A model generated the notes under the pieces. It worked only from the letters and a program-made list of their open reading frames with translations, was not told the origin of the DNA and searched no databases. DNA of 64,000 bases from Bacillota bacterium. GTDB taxonomy: Bacteria; Bacillota; Bacilli; Paenibacillales; NBRC-103111. This document shows positions 25,729 to 35,907 of the stretch, piece by piece; within the stretch, counting starts at the first letter, position 1; every line of letters begins with the position of its first letter. The DNA lies in NCBI GenBank assembly GCA_023386955.1, contig JAEWIS010000026.1, forward strand, positions 219,728-283,727, written 5' to 3'. A program made the translations under genes and the position numbers.

Positions 25729-25915
25729 TCTAACGGAACTTAGAGACGCTTACAGGCTGAAATCCAGCGGCTTCGTGCGTTAAAGGAACTTAGAGACACT
25801 TAGCCGCGTAAACCGGACCGAATCGAGTGTAAATTGAGCTCTAAGAGGCGCTGAGTTCCGTTAGAATTCAAACTGGCCAATTTACGGCCGCTAAGGGCTT
25901 CTGAGTTCCGTTAGC
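25729..25915. repeat. Four-unit dyad element, copy 4 (187 bp)
   Basis: Direct units begin at 25729 and 25779 (TAACGGAACTTAGAGACGCTTA and a close copy), and inverted units end at 25865 and 25915 (GAGTTCCGTTAG). The core theme GGAACTTAGAG/CTCTAAG differs from all other loci. Spacing is exactly 50 bp and total length 187 bp. It occupies the gap between thiI and the convergent alpha-xylosidase gene. Confidence 0.88.
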
Positions 25916-25968
25916 GCTTCGACGTACTTTGGGAGGCAGGAACCAGCCGCTGCCATCATCCCCAAAAA

Positions 25969-26012
25969 CAAACCCCCTCCGTTGGACTAACATCCAACGA
26001 AGGGGGCTTTGC
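25969..26012. terminator. Bidirectional terminator between thiI and yicI
   Basis: CCCCCTCCGTTGGA and TCCAACGAAGGGGG form a long stem flanked by A and T runs. It can serve both convergent genes. Confidence 0.88.
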
Positions 26013-26045
26013 TATGCGGGTTGAGCTGCCGCCTATCTGTCCGCC

Positions 26046-28379
26046 TTATTCCAAACGTATGGTAATCTCACCGGCCAAGGCGCCGGCGGGAATACATACG
26101 CTTTGCGCATCCGGCCCGGCTTCAACGCCGGAGCCTTCCACAGCAGACACCGCTCCCATACTATACAGCGAAATCCGGACGGGGGCGCCGGTTCCTTCAT
26201 AACGGATCCGCAGCTCCTGCTGCTCCCTCTCTGCCAAAACGGACAGGGCAACGGCTCCTTTGGTGTCCCGAACCTGCACCTTCGTATGCTGGCCGTCCTC
26301 CAACGCGTACAGCCGGAGGTCGGCGTCTTCCGCATACGTATAGTCCGGCCGGTGGTCCACGGCCCCCACAGCCAAGAAGGAATTGGGCCGTACCCAAAGC
26401 GGCAGACTTAAGAAACCATGGTTTTCCCTGATCCAGCGGCCGCCTTCTTCCGTTTCGCCGGTTAACAGCCGGGTCCACCTCCCGCGGGGCAGATAATAAT
26501 CCACATCTCCTTGTTCACTGAACACCGGGGAAACCAGCAGACTGCCGCCTAACATGTACTGCCGGTCCAGATACAGACAGGCCGGATCCTCCGGGAACTC
26601 CAGCACCATCGCCCGCATCACCGGCAGCCCCTGCTCATGCGCTTGGGCGGCAGCGTCATAGAGATAGGGCATCAGGCTGCACTTGAGCTTGGTGAAAAAG
26701 CGGGCCGTATCCACCGACTCCTCATCATACGCCCATGGCACCCTGTAGGAATGGCTGCCGTGCAGGCGGCTGTGGCTGGAGAGCAGTCCGAACGCCAGCC
26801 AACGCTTGAACACATGGGCCGGGGCGGTGTTCTCAAAGCCGCCGATGTCGTGGCTCCAGAAGCCGAAGCCGGAGAGGCCCAGGGACAGGCCGCCCCGAAG
26901 GCTTTCGGCCATGGCCCCGTAGTCGGCGTAGCAGTCCCCGCCCCAGTGGACGGGGAACTGCTGGCAGCCCACCGTGGCGGAACGGGCGAATACCGCGGCT
27001 TCTCCCGGTCCCAGCAGCTCCTCCAGCACGTTGAACACAGTACGGTTATATAAGAAGGTATAATAATTATGCATCAGAACCGGATCAGAACCGTCCGCAT
27101 ACGCCACATCCACCGGGATCCGTTCGCCGAAGTCGGTTTTGAAGGCGTCCACACCCATCTCCACCAGCTCCCTGAGGTATCCCGCATACCATCGGCAGGC
27201 CTCAGGATTGGTGAAATCCACCAAAGCCATTCCCGGCTGCCATTGATCCCCCTGCCATACATCGCCGTTAGCCCGGTGCAGGAGATACCCCTTTTCCTTC
27301 CCCTCGGCAAACAAAGGAGAGCGCTGGGCGATATATGGATTAATCCACACGCAAATCTTCAAGCCCTTTTCCTTCAGCCGCGCCAGCATTCCCGCCGGAT
27401 CGGGAAATACCCGCCTATCCCACCGGAAGTCCGTCCAATGGAACTCCTTCATCCAGAAGCAGTCAAAATGGAACACATGGAGGGGAATATCCCGCTCCTT
27501 CATGCCGTCCACAAAGGAGGTCACCGTCTCCTCATCGTATTGGGTCGTGAAGGAGGTGGACAGCCACAAGCCGAAGGTCCAGGCGGGGGGCAATGCGGGT
27601 TTGCCTGTCAGCTCCGTATACCGGCCTAGAACATCTTTCATCGTGGGGCCGGCAAGAATGTAATATTCCAAGGTTTCGCCGGGAACGCTGAACTGGGCTT
27701 TTTTCACCTTTTCCGAGGCCAGCTCGAAGGACACCCGTCCCGGATGGTTGACCAAAACTCCGTATCCTTTACTGCTGATGTAGAAAGGAATGTTCTTGTA
27801 CGCTTGCTCGGTGCTGGTGCCGCCGTCGGCGTTCCAGATATCCACGGTTTGCCCGTTTTTGACAAAAGGGGTAAACCGCTCCCCCAAGCCATACAGGCAT
27901 TCCCCGATGTCCAGTTCCAGCTCCTCCCGAACGTAAGCGGTATCATCTGCGTCACGGATGTAAGCCATGGATTTGGAGGCGCTTCCAGTCAAACGGCGGT
28001 TTTGCTCAAAAAACTCCACCCGCCAGTCCTCGCCGGAGCTGATCCGGACCGACAAGCCGCCGCTCCGCAGAATTGCCCCGCCGTCCGTCTCCTCTACAGA
28101 GAGGTGTTCATGCCCCGGAACGGAAAAAAGGGAGAAGGCGGGTCCCCGCTCCACTTCTCCCATATGGTGCATAAGCCGGATTCCGATCACCCCAGGTAGA
28201 GGGGAAAAAACGCGAACGGTCAGCAGCATGGTGTCCAGCATACTTCCTCTTCCGTGCAAAGGCCGCGGCGCAGCATATGCTGTCAGCCCTTCAGGATCAA
28301 GCTCAATTTCGTGGGGTTGTACGGCCCCCATAACGGTAAATCCCTTGCGAATCATCCAATTGCCATCGGTAAACTTCAT
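26046..28379 (-). CDS. yicI: Alpha-xylosidase, glycoside hydrolase family 31
   Basis: A 777-residue enzyme that closely follows E. coli YicI along its whole length (for example GGTSTEQAYKNIPFY and GFGFWSHDIGGFENTAPAHV). It should remove alpha-xylose from xyloglucan oligosaccharides such as isoprimeverose in the cytoplasm, having no signal peptide. The nucleophile is Asp416 (KTDFGER) and the acid/base Asp482 (HWGGDCYA), the same numbers as in YicI. It stands alone without a transporter or regulator. The preserved catalytic residues indicate an active enzyme. Confidence 0.96.
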   Translation of the reverse strand: MKFTDGNWMIRKGFTVMGAVQPHEIELDPEGLTAYAAPRPLHGRGSMLDTMLLTVRVFSPLPGVIGIRLMHHMGEVERGPAFSLFSVPGHEHLSVEETDGGAILRSGGLSVRISSGEDWRVEFFEQNRRLTGSASKSMAYIRDADDTAYVREELELDIGECLYGLGERFTPFVKNGQTVDIWNADGGTSTEQAYKNIPFYISSKGYGVLVNHPGRVSFELASEKVKKAQFSVPGETLEYYILAGPTMKDVLGRYTELTGKPALPPAWTFGLWLSTSFTTQYDEETVTSFVDGMKERDIPLHVFHFDCFWMKEFHWTDFRWDRRVFPDPAGMLARLKEKGLKICVWINPYIAQRSPLFAEGKEKGYLLHRANGDVWQGDQWQPGMALVDFTNPEACRWYAGYLRELVEMGVDAFKTDFGERIPVDVAYADGSDPVLMHNYYTFLYNRTVFNVLEELLGPGEAAVFARSATVGCQQFPVHWGGDCYADYGAMAESLRGGLSLGLSGFGFWSHDIGGFENTAPAHVFKRWLAFGLLSSHSRLHGSHSYRVPWAYDEESVDTARFFTKLKCSLMPYLYDAAAQAHEQGLPVMRAMVLEFPEDPACLYLDRQYMLGGSLLVSPVFSEQGDVDYYLPRGRWTRLLTGETEEGGRWIRENHGFLSLPLWVRPNSFLAVGAVDHRPDYTYAEDADLRLYALEDGQHTKVQVRDTKGAVALSVLAEREQQELRIRYEGTGAPVRISLYSMGAVSAVEGSGVEAGPDAQSVCIPAGALAGEITIRLE

Positions 28380-28523
28380 TGCGGCATCACCTGATCCTCT
28401 CTTATGTACAAAAACCGGCTGTCCGGGACTCCGATTCCATAAGCAGCGCTGATTTGACGGGCAAAGCCCCCAATCAAGAGAGAGGCTTTGCCGTCAACAG
28501 CGGATCCTATTCTTCGCAGTTCC

Positions 28524-31205
28524 TTAGTTCAGCCGGCTTCTTTTAAACACTTTCAGAATCTCCGCTACGATCATAGGCAGCAGGCTCAAGCCGGCAACGA
28601 TCAGCCAATCGGTGATACCCAGCGCATGGACGTTGAATATCCGGGCGATAGGGGCGATGGAGATGATGCAGACCTGCAGCACAACGCCGAACAGGAAGGA
28701 GTACACCAGCTTCATGTTGGAGCCGAAGCCCAGCTTAAAGATGGATTCCGTGTCCGAACGCAGGTTGAAGGAATGGACCAGCTGGGAGAAGCTCAATACG
28801 CCGAAGGCCAAGGTCTGGGCATGGCGCAGGGCATCCTCTGAATAACCCTCGGGCATCAGCGGGAAGAAGCCCGTGTGGTCCGTGTACATTTTCATCCCGA
28901 TAATAAACGCCGCAAGTGTCGCAATCCCGATAATCGCTCCGTACAGCATAATGTATCCGATTTTGCCGTGGAACAGGCTTTCCTTGGCGGAGCGGGGCTT
29001 TTCCTTCATAACGGCCGGATCCTTCGGGTCCATTCCCAAAGACAGGGCAGGCAGAGTATCGGTCACCAGGTTGACCCACAGAATGTGGATCGGGCGCAGA
29101 GGTGTCGCCCATCCGAAGAGAATCGCCAGGAACAACGCCACTATTTCCCCCAGATTACAGGACAGCAGGAATAAAATGGACTTCTTTATATTTCGATAAA
29201 TGTTCCGTCCTTCCTCCACAGCTTTGACAATGGACGAAAAATTATCGTCGGTGAGCACCATATCCGCAGCGCCCTTGGCCACATCCGTTCCGGTAATGCC
29301 CATGGCTACTCCGATATCTGCCTGCTTGAGGGAAGGGGCGTCATTTACGCCGTCCCCGGTCATGGAGACAATATTGCCTCTTTGCCGCAGCGCGCTGACA
29401 ATCTTCACCTTGTGCTCTGGGGAAACCCGGGCAAATACGCGCAGGTTATCTATCCGGCTGGACAGCTCCTGTTCGGAGATTTGGTCCAGCTCCACGCCTG
29501 ACATGACCTCATCCTTGGACGAAGCGATGCCCAGCTCGCTGGCGATGGCATAGGCGGTATCCTTATGGTCGCCGGTGATCATGACGGTTTTGACACCGGC
29601 CTTTTTGCAAACGGCGATGGAGTCGGCTACCTCTGTCCGCGGCGGATCAATCATCCCCACAAGACCGACGAAGATCAGCTCCTGTTCCATTTCATCAACG
29701 GGAATATGGCGGTCCGGCACGGGACGATAGGCAGCTCCCAATACCCGCAAGGCTTTGTCGGACATGCTCTGCGCCGCATCCATGATCGCCTTCCGGTCCG
29801 CATCGGTCATCGGCTCCACATTCCCGTTGCGGTGGATTCCGGTGGAGATGGTGAGCAGATTGTCGATGGCACCTTTGGTGTGGATGCGGAATTCCCCGTT
29901 ATACATGTTCAGCGTTGACATCAGCTTCCGGTCGGAGTCGAAGGGGAGTTCGTTTACCCGGCGGTGCTCCTCATCCAGTGATTTTTTGTCCAGGTTAACT
30001 TGATCTCCCGCTACCAGCAGCGCGATTTCCGTAGGGTCTCCCGTTTTGGAGCCGGCCGTATATGTAGCGTCATTACAAAGCACCAAAGCCTCCAGCAGTA
30101 TCCGGTGGGAATCGGTGGCGGTGGAAAGCTGGTCCAGCTTGGCCGATTGGCCGTCCGCATAAAACTCGGTTACTGTCATCTTGTTCTGCGTCAATGTACC
30201 GGTTTTGTCTGAGCAAATGATATTTACGGAGCCAAGGGCCTCAACGGCAGGCAGCTTCCGGATAATAACGTTTTGCTTGATCATACGCTGTACGCCGATG
30301 GCCAATACGATAGACACGATGGCAATCATGCCTTCGGGGATGGCGGCCACGGCCAAGCTGATGGCGGTCATGAACATTTCCAGAAGCTCACGGCCTTGGA
30401 GCAGACCTATACCGAACATGATGACGCAGATGCCGATGGCGGCAATCCCCAGGTATTTGCCCACTTGGGCCAAATTCTTCTGAAGGGGAGTTGTGTCCTC
30501 GTCAGCCTGCTCCAGCAAAGTGGCAATTTTGCCGATTTGGGAATCCATGCCTGTGGCGACGGCAACCCCTTCGCCGCGGCCGTACGTCACCAGAGTGGAC
30601 ATAAAGGCCATATTCTTCTGATCGCCCAAAGGCAGGTCGGCAGGGTTGGCGGTTTCCGGAGCAAAGTCCGCCTGTTTGTCTACAGGGACCGATTCACCGG
30701 TCAGAGCGGATTCCTCGATTTGCAAGTTGGCGGATTCCGTAAGCCTGAGGTCGCAGGGAATATAACGTCCCGCGTCCAGAATAATCAGGTCGCCGGGCAC
30801 TACATCCTCGGAAGGGATTTCCTTCAGCTCGCCGCCCCGCCTGACCACCGCCCGGGGAGTGGACATCTGCTTCAGGGCTTCCAGAGCATGCTCCGCTTTG
30901 GATTCCTGAACGACGCCCACCACTGCGTTCAGCACCACGACCAGGAAAATAATCAGGGCATCCGCAATTTCCCCCACAATGCCTGAAATAAGCGCGGCGC
31001 CAATGAGCACATAAACCAAAACATCGTTAATTTGGGCAAAAATCCGCTGCAGCAGGGATTTCTGCTTTTTACCGGCCAACCGGTTAGGGCCGTGTTCCGC
31101 GAGCCGTTTTGCCGCTTCCTCATCGCTTAAGCCCTGCTGAGGATTCACCCGCAGCTCCTCCAACGTTTTCTCCTTCGTTTTCATGTACCAGATTGTAAAC
31201 ACCAC
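28524..31205 (-). CDS. Calcium-type P-type ATPase
   Basis: An 893-residue cation pump of the P2A (SERCA-like) class. In order it has an N-terminal cation-ATPase domain, spans M1-M2, the TGES actuator loop (ALTGESVPV), spans M3-M4 with VAAIPEGM, the phosphorylation motif DKTGT with Asp333, the nucleotide domain, GDGVND, and six C-terminal spans. The PEGM sequence in M4 resembles the PEGL of calcium pumps, so Ca2+ (or Mn2+) is likely. The start is unsure: GTG 31205 keeps the IWY homologous to WYxxS starts of relatives, while ATG 31184 is an alternative. It diverges from a TerC gene. Confidence 0.92.
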   Translation of the reverse strand: MVFTIWYMKTKEKTLEELRVNPQQGLSDEEAAKRLAEHGPNRLAGKKQKSLLQRIFAQINDVLVYVLIGAALISGIVGEIADALIIFLVVVLNAVVGVVQESKAEHALEALKQMSTPRAVVRRGGELKEIPSEDVVPGDLIILDAGRYIPCDLRLTESANLQIEESALTGESVPVDKQADFAPETANPADLPLGDQKNMAFMSTLVTYGRGEGVAVATGMDSQIGKIATLLEQADEDTTPLQKNLAQVGKYLGIAAIGICVIMFGIGLLQGRELLEMFMTAISLAVAAIPEGMIAIVSIVLAIGVQRMIKQNVIIRKLPAVEALGSVNIICSDKTGTLTQNKMTVTEFYADGQSAKLDQLSTATDSHRILLEALVLCNDATYTAGSKTGDPTEIALLVAGDQVNLDKKSLDEEHRRVNELPFDSDRKLMSTLNMYNGEFRIHTKGAIDNLLTISTGIHRNGNVEPMTDADRKAIMDAAQSMSDKALRVLGAAYRPVPDRHIPVDEMEQELIFVGLVGMIDPPRTEVADSIAVCKKAGVKTVMITGDHKDTAYAIASELGIASSKDEVMSGVELDQISEQELSSRIDNLRVFARVSPEHKVKIVSALRQRGNIVSMTGDGVNDAPSLKQADIGVAMGITGTDVAKGAADMVLTDDNFSSIVKAVEEGRNIYRNIKKSILFLLSCNLGEIVALFLAILFGWATPLRPIHILWVNLVTDTLPALSLGMDPKDPAVMKEKPRSAKESLFHGKIGYIMLYGAIIGIATLAAFIIGMKMYTDHTGFFPLMPEGYSEDALRHAQTLAFGVLSFSQLVHSFNLRSDTESIFKLGFGSNMKLVYSFLFGVVLQVCIISIAPIARIFNVHALGITDWLIVAGLSLLPMIVAEILKVFKRSRLN

Positions 31206-31433
31206 CCTTATTCAGATTCACTTTTTCATCTGACTGGCATCTTTTCAAATACCCGAATTTCAGGTTTTTGAAGCATTTGCCAAATCCTTGTTGGACATTA
31301 CGGTTCATGGGCTTGTCCGGTTTCGGTAATTTGCCGGTGGGGACAAACTTCAGTCATGTCCCGCATATGCTTAATCATAGGGTTACATCATACGGAGTGG
31401 ACATTTTCTTTTGGAAAAGGGGGACAAGAATAC

Positions 31434-32102
31434 ATGCTGGAATGGATGCTGCTTTTTATCCAAATCATGATTATCAACCTGGTGTTATCCGGCGACAACG
31501 CGGTGGTCATCGCTATGGCCAGCCGGAAACTGCCTCATGAGCAGCAGAAAAGAGCAATTTGGTGGGGCGCCTTCGGTGCCATTGCCCTGCGGCTCTTGTT
31601 GACCGCGGTTGCCGTCGTATTGCTGCAGATCGCCTACATTCAGGCCATCGGGTCCCTGTTATTGCTGTACATCGCCATCAAGCTGCTGATCGATGAGGAA
31701 AAGGACCACCGGGTGAAGGAAGCGTCCACCTTGGGCAATGCCATCCGGACGATTATTGCGGCCGACTTCATTATGAGCCTGGACAATGTGCTGGCCATCG
31801 CGGCCAGAGCCGATAACAATTATTCGGTTATTCTGCTCGGCGTCGGCCTTAGTGTGCCCATCATTATCTGGGGTAGTACATTGGTGATGAAACTCCTTCA
31901 CCGTTTCCCGGTGCTGGTTTATCTGGGCGCAGGAATTCTGGGTTATACGGCAGGGGAGATGATGGTGAAGGACCCGAAAATGATGGAGCTGATGAACAGC
32001 CATCTGTGGCACAGCAGCATGCCTTGGGCGACGGCAGGGATTGTGCTGGGGGCGGGATTGTTGAAGAAGCTGCTGGAGCCGGGGGCCGGCAGGACGGCAT
32101 AG
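31434..32102 (+). CDS. TerC family membrane protein (YjbE/YkoY-like)
   Basis: A 222-residue membrane protein with about seven spans. The family signatures LSGDNAVVIAMASRKLP and DFIMSLDNVLAIAARA, with acidic residues inside membrane segments, are present. TerC proteins of this type export manganese during metalation of secreted proteins. The ATG is preceded by AAAAGGGGGA at 31415-31424. It diverges from a calcium-type ATPase. I searched the 228-bp leader for a yybP-ykoY manganese riboswitch and saw no convincing match. Confidence 0.9.
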   Translation: MLEWMLLFIQIMIINLVLSGDNAVVIAMASRKLPHEQQKRAIWWGAFGAIALRLLLTAVAVVLLQIAYIQAIGSLLLLYIAIKLLIDEEKDHRVKEASTLGNAIRTIIAADFIMSLDNVLAIAARADNNYSVILLGVGLSVPIIIWGSTLVMKLLHRFPVLVYLGAGILGYTAGEMMVKDPKMMELMNSHLWHSSMPWATAGIVLGAGLLKKLLEPGAGRTA

Positions 32103-32110
32103 AGGAAACC

Positions 32111-32196
32111 TTAACAAAATCTCAATCTTCCCTTTACATTGCAATAACCTATTTCACTATCCCGTTAATCTCCCATTTACACTCCCCGATTATGAT
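32111..32196 (+). promoter_or_regulatory. Pho box and -10 before the alkaline phosphatase gene
   Basis: TTAACA-like hexamers recur every 11 bp: TTAACA 32111, TCAATC 32122, TTTACA 32133, ATAACC 32144, CACTAT 32155, TAATCT 32166, TTACAC 32177. TATGAT at 32191-32196 is a good -10 and no -35 is seen. PhoP of Bacillales binds TT(A/C)ACA repeats with this period, so phosphate-starvation induction is well supported. Confidence 0.75.
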
Positions 32197-32263
32197 GATT
32201 AGAGCGTACAACATCAAGAATTGCTCAGGTGTTCATATGAAACCAGATAAGGGAGAGATCAAA

Positions 32264-33970
32264 TTGAACAAGTATGCAAAAATCATCATAACCGGCGGGT
32301 TGGCCCTGTCCTTGCTGCCGGCAGCTGCTGTGGAGCAAAAAGTTACTGCTGCGGAAGCAGCTCCCGCCTCCAAGAATCTCATCGTCCTGATCGGTGACGG
32401 CATGGGTCCCGCCCAAGTAACCGCCGGACGCGATTACCTCAAGTACATAAAGAACATCAACCACCTGGAGCTGGACAGCTATTATGTAGGACAAGCCACA
32501 ACATTCGCCGACCGGGGAGAAGACGGAGGCGTTGTAGTATCAGGTATCGTAACGGATTCGGCTTCTGCAGGCACTGCATTCGCTACAGGGCACAAAACCT
32601 ACAATGCCGGGATCAGTGTATCCAATGAAGATATTTCCTTGCCGTTTGCCTCTGTGCTGGAAGCGGCGGAAGCCGCAGGCAAGGTGACCGGCCTTGTGAC
32701 CACAGCGCGGATTACCCATGCTACTCCCGCTGTTTATGGGTCCCACGTACGCAGCCGCGATAATGAATCCGCCATTGCCAGCCAATATCTGGACAGCGGC
32801 ATTGACGTGCTGTTCGGCGGAGGCAAACAATTCTTTACGACTACTGCCGAAAAGGGCAAACGCACCGACAAAAACATCATCGGCGATTTCCAAACCAGGG
32901 GATATGAGGTCGCCTATGACGCCGCCGGACTTGCTTCCATTAAAAGCAGCAAGGCGCTGGGATTGTTCAACAGCTCCCATGTGGCCTACACGCCGGACCG
33001 GGACGAAACAGTGCCGAGCCTGGCCCAAATGACCGGGAAGGCGCTGGACATTCTGTCCAAGGATACCAACGGTTTTGCCATTATGATCGAGGGCGGCCGG
33101 ATTGACCATGCCTCCCACGCCAACGACTTCTCCACCACCATCGACGAGGTGCTGGATTTTGACGCAGCTGTGAAGGTTGCCATGGATTTTGCCAAGAAGG
33201 ACGGGAACACCTCTGTGGTGATTACAGCTGACCATGAAACCGGCGGTTTATCTCTGGCCCGCGATAATATTTATGAGAGTAACTATGATCTCTGGGACAA
33301 GCAAAAGCACTCCTCCGAGTCCATTGCCGCCGCGCTGAAGGCTGCCAAAACACCCGAAGAAATCAAGCAAATCGTTCAAGGCAATACTTGGATTACCGAT
33401 CTGACCGATGAAGAAATTGCGCAAATTATGGCTGGTGACGGCTCCTCCTACGGCCGCGAAGGCAGCTACAATGCGGTTATCGCCAAACGCCTCCTGATCG
33501 GCTGGACCGGTCACGGCCACTCCGGTGTGGACGTGGGTGTATGGGCATACGGTCCGATCGCAGATCTGGTGAAGGGTCAAGTGGATAATACCGACATTGC
33601 CAAAAGCTCCGCCAAGGTTCTCGGTGTGGATCTGGACGCTGCCACGGCCAAGCTGCAAGCCAAGACTATCTATCCCAAGTTCAAAATCAACCGCAACAAG
33701 GAAGTGCTGTACCCTGCCAAGGCGCTGGCCGAAAAAATGGGCATCACCGTTGCCTATGACGATGCTTCCCGTGCAGTGAAGCTGACCGGTTCCGCAGGTG
33801 AGTATTCAGTGAACGTGGATTCCCTGGCCGTGAGCTGGAACGGCGCCGCCGACTCCATCACTGCTGAGAACGACTATGGCAAGCTGTATCTGCCCCTCTC
33901 CGCCTTCAGCAAGCTGACCGGCAAGAGTCTCGTGTGGGATTCCCTTTCCGAGCGGATTCTGCTGCCGTAA
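32264..33970 (+). CDS. Secreted alkaline phosphatase with C-terminal stalk domain
   Basis: A 568-residue exported phosphomonoesterase. The signal peptide is MNKYAKIIITGGLALSLLPA plus a short region ending near AEA. The catalytic domain has NLIVLIGDGMG, the nucleophile Ser99 in TDSASAGTA, and metal ligands in EGGRIDHASHAND, ADHETGG and GHGHSG, which bind two zinc ions and one magnesium in the family. The last 90 residues resemble the copper amine oxidase N-terminal-like stalk found in many Paenibacillus exoproteins. TTG 32264 was chosen because AAGGGAGA at 32249-32256 is well placed; ATG 32237 is possible. The next gene starts one base after its stop. Confidence 0.93.
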   Translation: MNKYAKIIITGGLALSLLPAAAVEQKVTAAEAAPASKNLIVLIGDGMGPAQVTAGRDYLKYIKNINHLELDSYYVGQATTFADRGEDGGVVVSGIVTDSASAGTAFATGHKTYNAGISVSNEDISLPFASVLEAAEAAGKVTGLVTTARITHATPAVYGSHVRSRDNESAIASQYLDSGIDVLFGGGKQFFTTTAEKGKRTDKNIIGDFQTRGYEVAYDAAGLASIKSSKALGLFNSSHVAYTPDRDETVPSLAQMTGKALDILSKDTNGFAIMIEGGRIDHASHANDFSTTIDEVLDFDAAVKVAMDFAKKDGNTSVVITADHETGGLSLARDNIYESNYDLWDKQKHSSESIAAALKAAKTPEEIKQIVQGNTWITDLTDEEIAQIMAGDGSSYGREGSYNAVIAKRLLIGWTGHGHSGVDVGVWAYGPIADLVKGQVDNTDIAKSSAKVLGVDLDAATAKLQAKTIYPKFKINRNKEVLYPAKALAEKMGITVAYDDASRAVKLTGSAGEYSVNVDSLAVSWNGAADSITAENDYGKLYLPLSAFSKLTGKSLVWDSLSERILLP

Positions 33971-33971
33971 T

Positions 33972-34703
33972 ATGAAGAAAGCGATGATCGAGCTTCACGG
34001 GGTCCGCAAGGACTTTGTCGTTTCGGACAGGCGGCTTCCCATCCTCCACATTCCGCAATGGAACGTGGAGGCCGGGGGCCGCCTGGCCTTGCTGGGGCCC
34101 AGCGGAAGCGGAAAAAGCACCGTGCTGCATTTGCTCAGCGGAATCCTTAGGGCGGACCGCGGCGAGCTGCGTGTGGCGGACACGCCTCTCCATGAGCTGA
34201 ATGAAGCGGAGCGGGACCGTTTCCGGCTGCGCCATGTGGGTTATATCATGCAGGACTTTCATTTAATCGGTTCTTTGACCGCTGCGGAAAATGTGGAACT
34301 GATGCTGCCGCCCGGAAAACGGGGGGAGCGGCGGAAGCTGCTGCGGGATTGGTTCGGCCGGGTGGGTCTGGCCGACCGGATGGACCATCTGCCCGGACAG
34401 CTCTCCCGGGGCCAGCAGCAGCGGACGGCCATCGTGCGGGCGCTGATCGGTGAGCCGCCCCTGGTGCTGGCGGATGAACCTACCGGGAGCCTGGACTTTG
34501 AGTCTGCGGAGCTGGTGATGCGCCTGCTCTTGGAGCTTTGCGCCGATCAGGGAAGCACCTTGGTGGCAGTTACCCATGATCTTCATCTGGCGCAGCTGTT
34601 TCCGGAACGGATCGGCATCGGAGCGATCAACACGGTATTGGCAGCCCATTCCTCGGCGCGGCAGGAGGATCCGCCGCTGCGGAAGGAGGCGCTTGAAGCA
34701 TGA
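33972..34703 (+). CDS. ABC transporter ATPase, MacB/LolD-like
   Basis: A 243-residue ATPase with Walker [10 protein letters not shown], signature [11 protein letters not shown] and Walker [13 protein letters not shown]. It begins one base after the alkaline phosphatase stop and no ribosome-binding site is visible, so translation probably depends on the upstream gene. It overlaps the permease gene by 4 bp. Together with that permease and the later DUF3299-like lipoprotein it resembles the ZrgC component of zinc systems. Confidence 0.9.
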   Translation: MKKAMIELHGVRKDFVVSDRRLPILHIPQWNVEAGGRLALLGPSGSGKSTVLHLLSGILRADRGELRVADTPLHELNEAERDRFRLRHVGYIMQDFHLIGSLTAAENVELMLPPGKRGERRKLLRDWFGRVGLADRMDHLPGQLSRGQQQRTAIVRALIGEPPLVLADEPTGSLDFESAELVMRLLLELCADQGSTLVAVTHDLHLAQLFPERIGIGAINTVLAAHSSARQEDPPLRKEALEA

Positions 34704-35902
34704 ATCTGTTCCAATTGGTATGGCGCAATGTGCTGCACCGCCGGACGTTATCGGTGTTGACGGCTGCGGCGGTGGCAGTGACGGTGGCACTGACGGTATT
34801 TCTGCTGCTGTTGCGGGACGGGGTGGAGCAGGGAGCGGAGAAGGGCTACGGCCCCTTTGAGGTAGTTGTCGGTGCCGATGGGAGCGAGTCCCAGCTGGCT
34901 TTGAATACTTTTTACCATGTGGGTGCCCCAACAGGGAATGTGCCGTACAGTGTGCTGACGGGCATTCAATCGGAAGCGGAAACGGCTGCCGCTTTCGGCA
35001 TGACCACGGGGGACAGCTACAACGGCTATCCCATAGTAGGGGTTGATCCGGGGTATTTCCAGATCCGGTACGGCGACAAACATTTGGCATCCGGCAAGCT
35101 GTATGCGCAAACGGGGGAAGCGGTGGTGGGAGCCTATGCCGCCAAGGCAGCCGGGCTGAAGGTAGGGGATACGTTCCATGGCGCCCACGGACTCACGGAG
35201 GAGCATCATGAGGAAGAGGAGGAAGAGGAGCACGAGGCCCACGAGAGTTTTTCCTATAAAGTGGTCGGCATCCTGCCCCAGCTCCACACTCCTGATGACC
35301 GCGCGGTCTTCACCACCCTGGATTATGCCTGGGCGGTGCATCACAATGAGCATTCCGAAAACCGGGAGGTCACGGCTGTTATGATCAAACCGGCCACCTT
35401 GACCGGGGCCCAGGCGCTGAAGCTGAAGTACGACGCCTTGGATAATGTCCAGGCGGTGTTCACCAGCAAAGCAGTTGCCGACGTGGTTAATATGGCGGAC
35501 AAAGGCACACAGGCTGCCGGCGCTTTGACGATGCTGTGTGTGGCGCTGGCCTCCATCACATTGACGCTGTCGCTGATCGCCGCCGCCAATGAACGGCGGC
35601 GGGATGCCGGGCTGCTGCGCCTGATCGGCAAGTCCCGCAGCTATGTATGGGCTACGCTGATGGGCGAAGGGCTGCTGTTGACGCTGGCCGGTCTTGCGGC
35701 GGGTGTGCTGCTGGGCCATGGAATCAGCGGGATGTTTACGGATGCGGTGTTCGGCTACACCGGCATCCGGCTGTCCGCATGGGCCTCAGCTCCGGGAGAA
35801 GGCCTGCTGCTGGCCGGGGCGCTGGTGCTGGGCGGGCTGGCGACGCTGGCTCCGGCCATGAACATGTACCGTGCAGACCCGCTGCAGCTATTCCGAGGGT
35901 AA
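34700..35902 (+). CDS. FtsX-like ABC permease with His/Glu-rich loop
   Basis: A 400-residue permease with one N-terminal span, a large outside domain of about 250 residues, and three C-terminal spans of the FtsX type (SLIAAANERRRDAGLLRLIG). Within the outer domain lies EEHHEEEEEEEHEAHE, which could bind metal. KVVGILPQLHTPDDRAVFTTLDYAWAVHH is cut here to its ends KVVGIL and WAVHH. It is typical of the permeases encoded beside DUF3299 proteins. Metal transport, probably zinc, is inferred from the loop and the neighbours. Confidence 0.88.
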   Translation: MNLFQLVWRNVLHRRTLSVLTAAAVAVTVALTVFLLLLRDGVEQGAEKGYGPFEVVVGADGSESQLALNTFYHVGAPTGNVPYSVLTGIQSEAETAAAFGMTTGDSYNGYPIVGVDPGYFQIRYGDKHLASGKLYAQTGEAVVGAYAAKAAGLKVGDTFHGAHGLTEEHHEEEEEEEHEAHESFSYKVVGILPQLHTPDDRAVFTTLDYAWAVHHNEHSENREVTAVMIKPATLTGAQALKLKYDALDNVQAVFTSKAVADVVNMADKGTQAAGALTMLCVALASITLTLSLIAAANERRRDAGLLRLIGKSRSYVWATLMGEGLLLTLAGLAAGVLLGHGISGMFTDAVFGYTGIRLSAWASAPGEGLLLAGALVLGGLATLAPAMNMYRADPLQLFRG

Positions 35903-35907
35903 ATAGT

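Noticed and set aside
31206..31433. Possible yybP-ykoY manganese riboswitch before the TerC gene
   Set aside because: The gene family often carries one, but I could not find the conserved internal loops in this leader.
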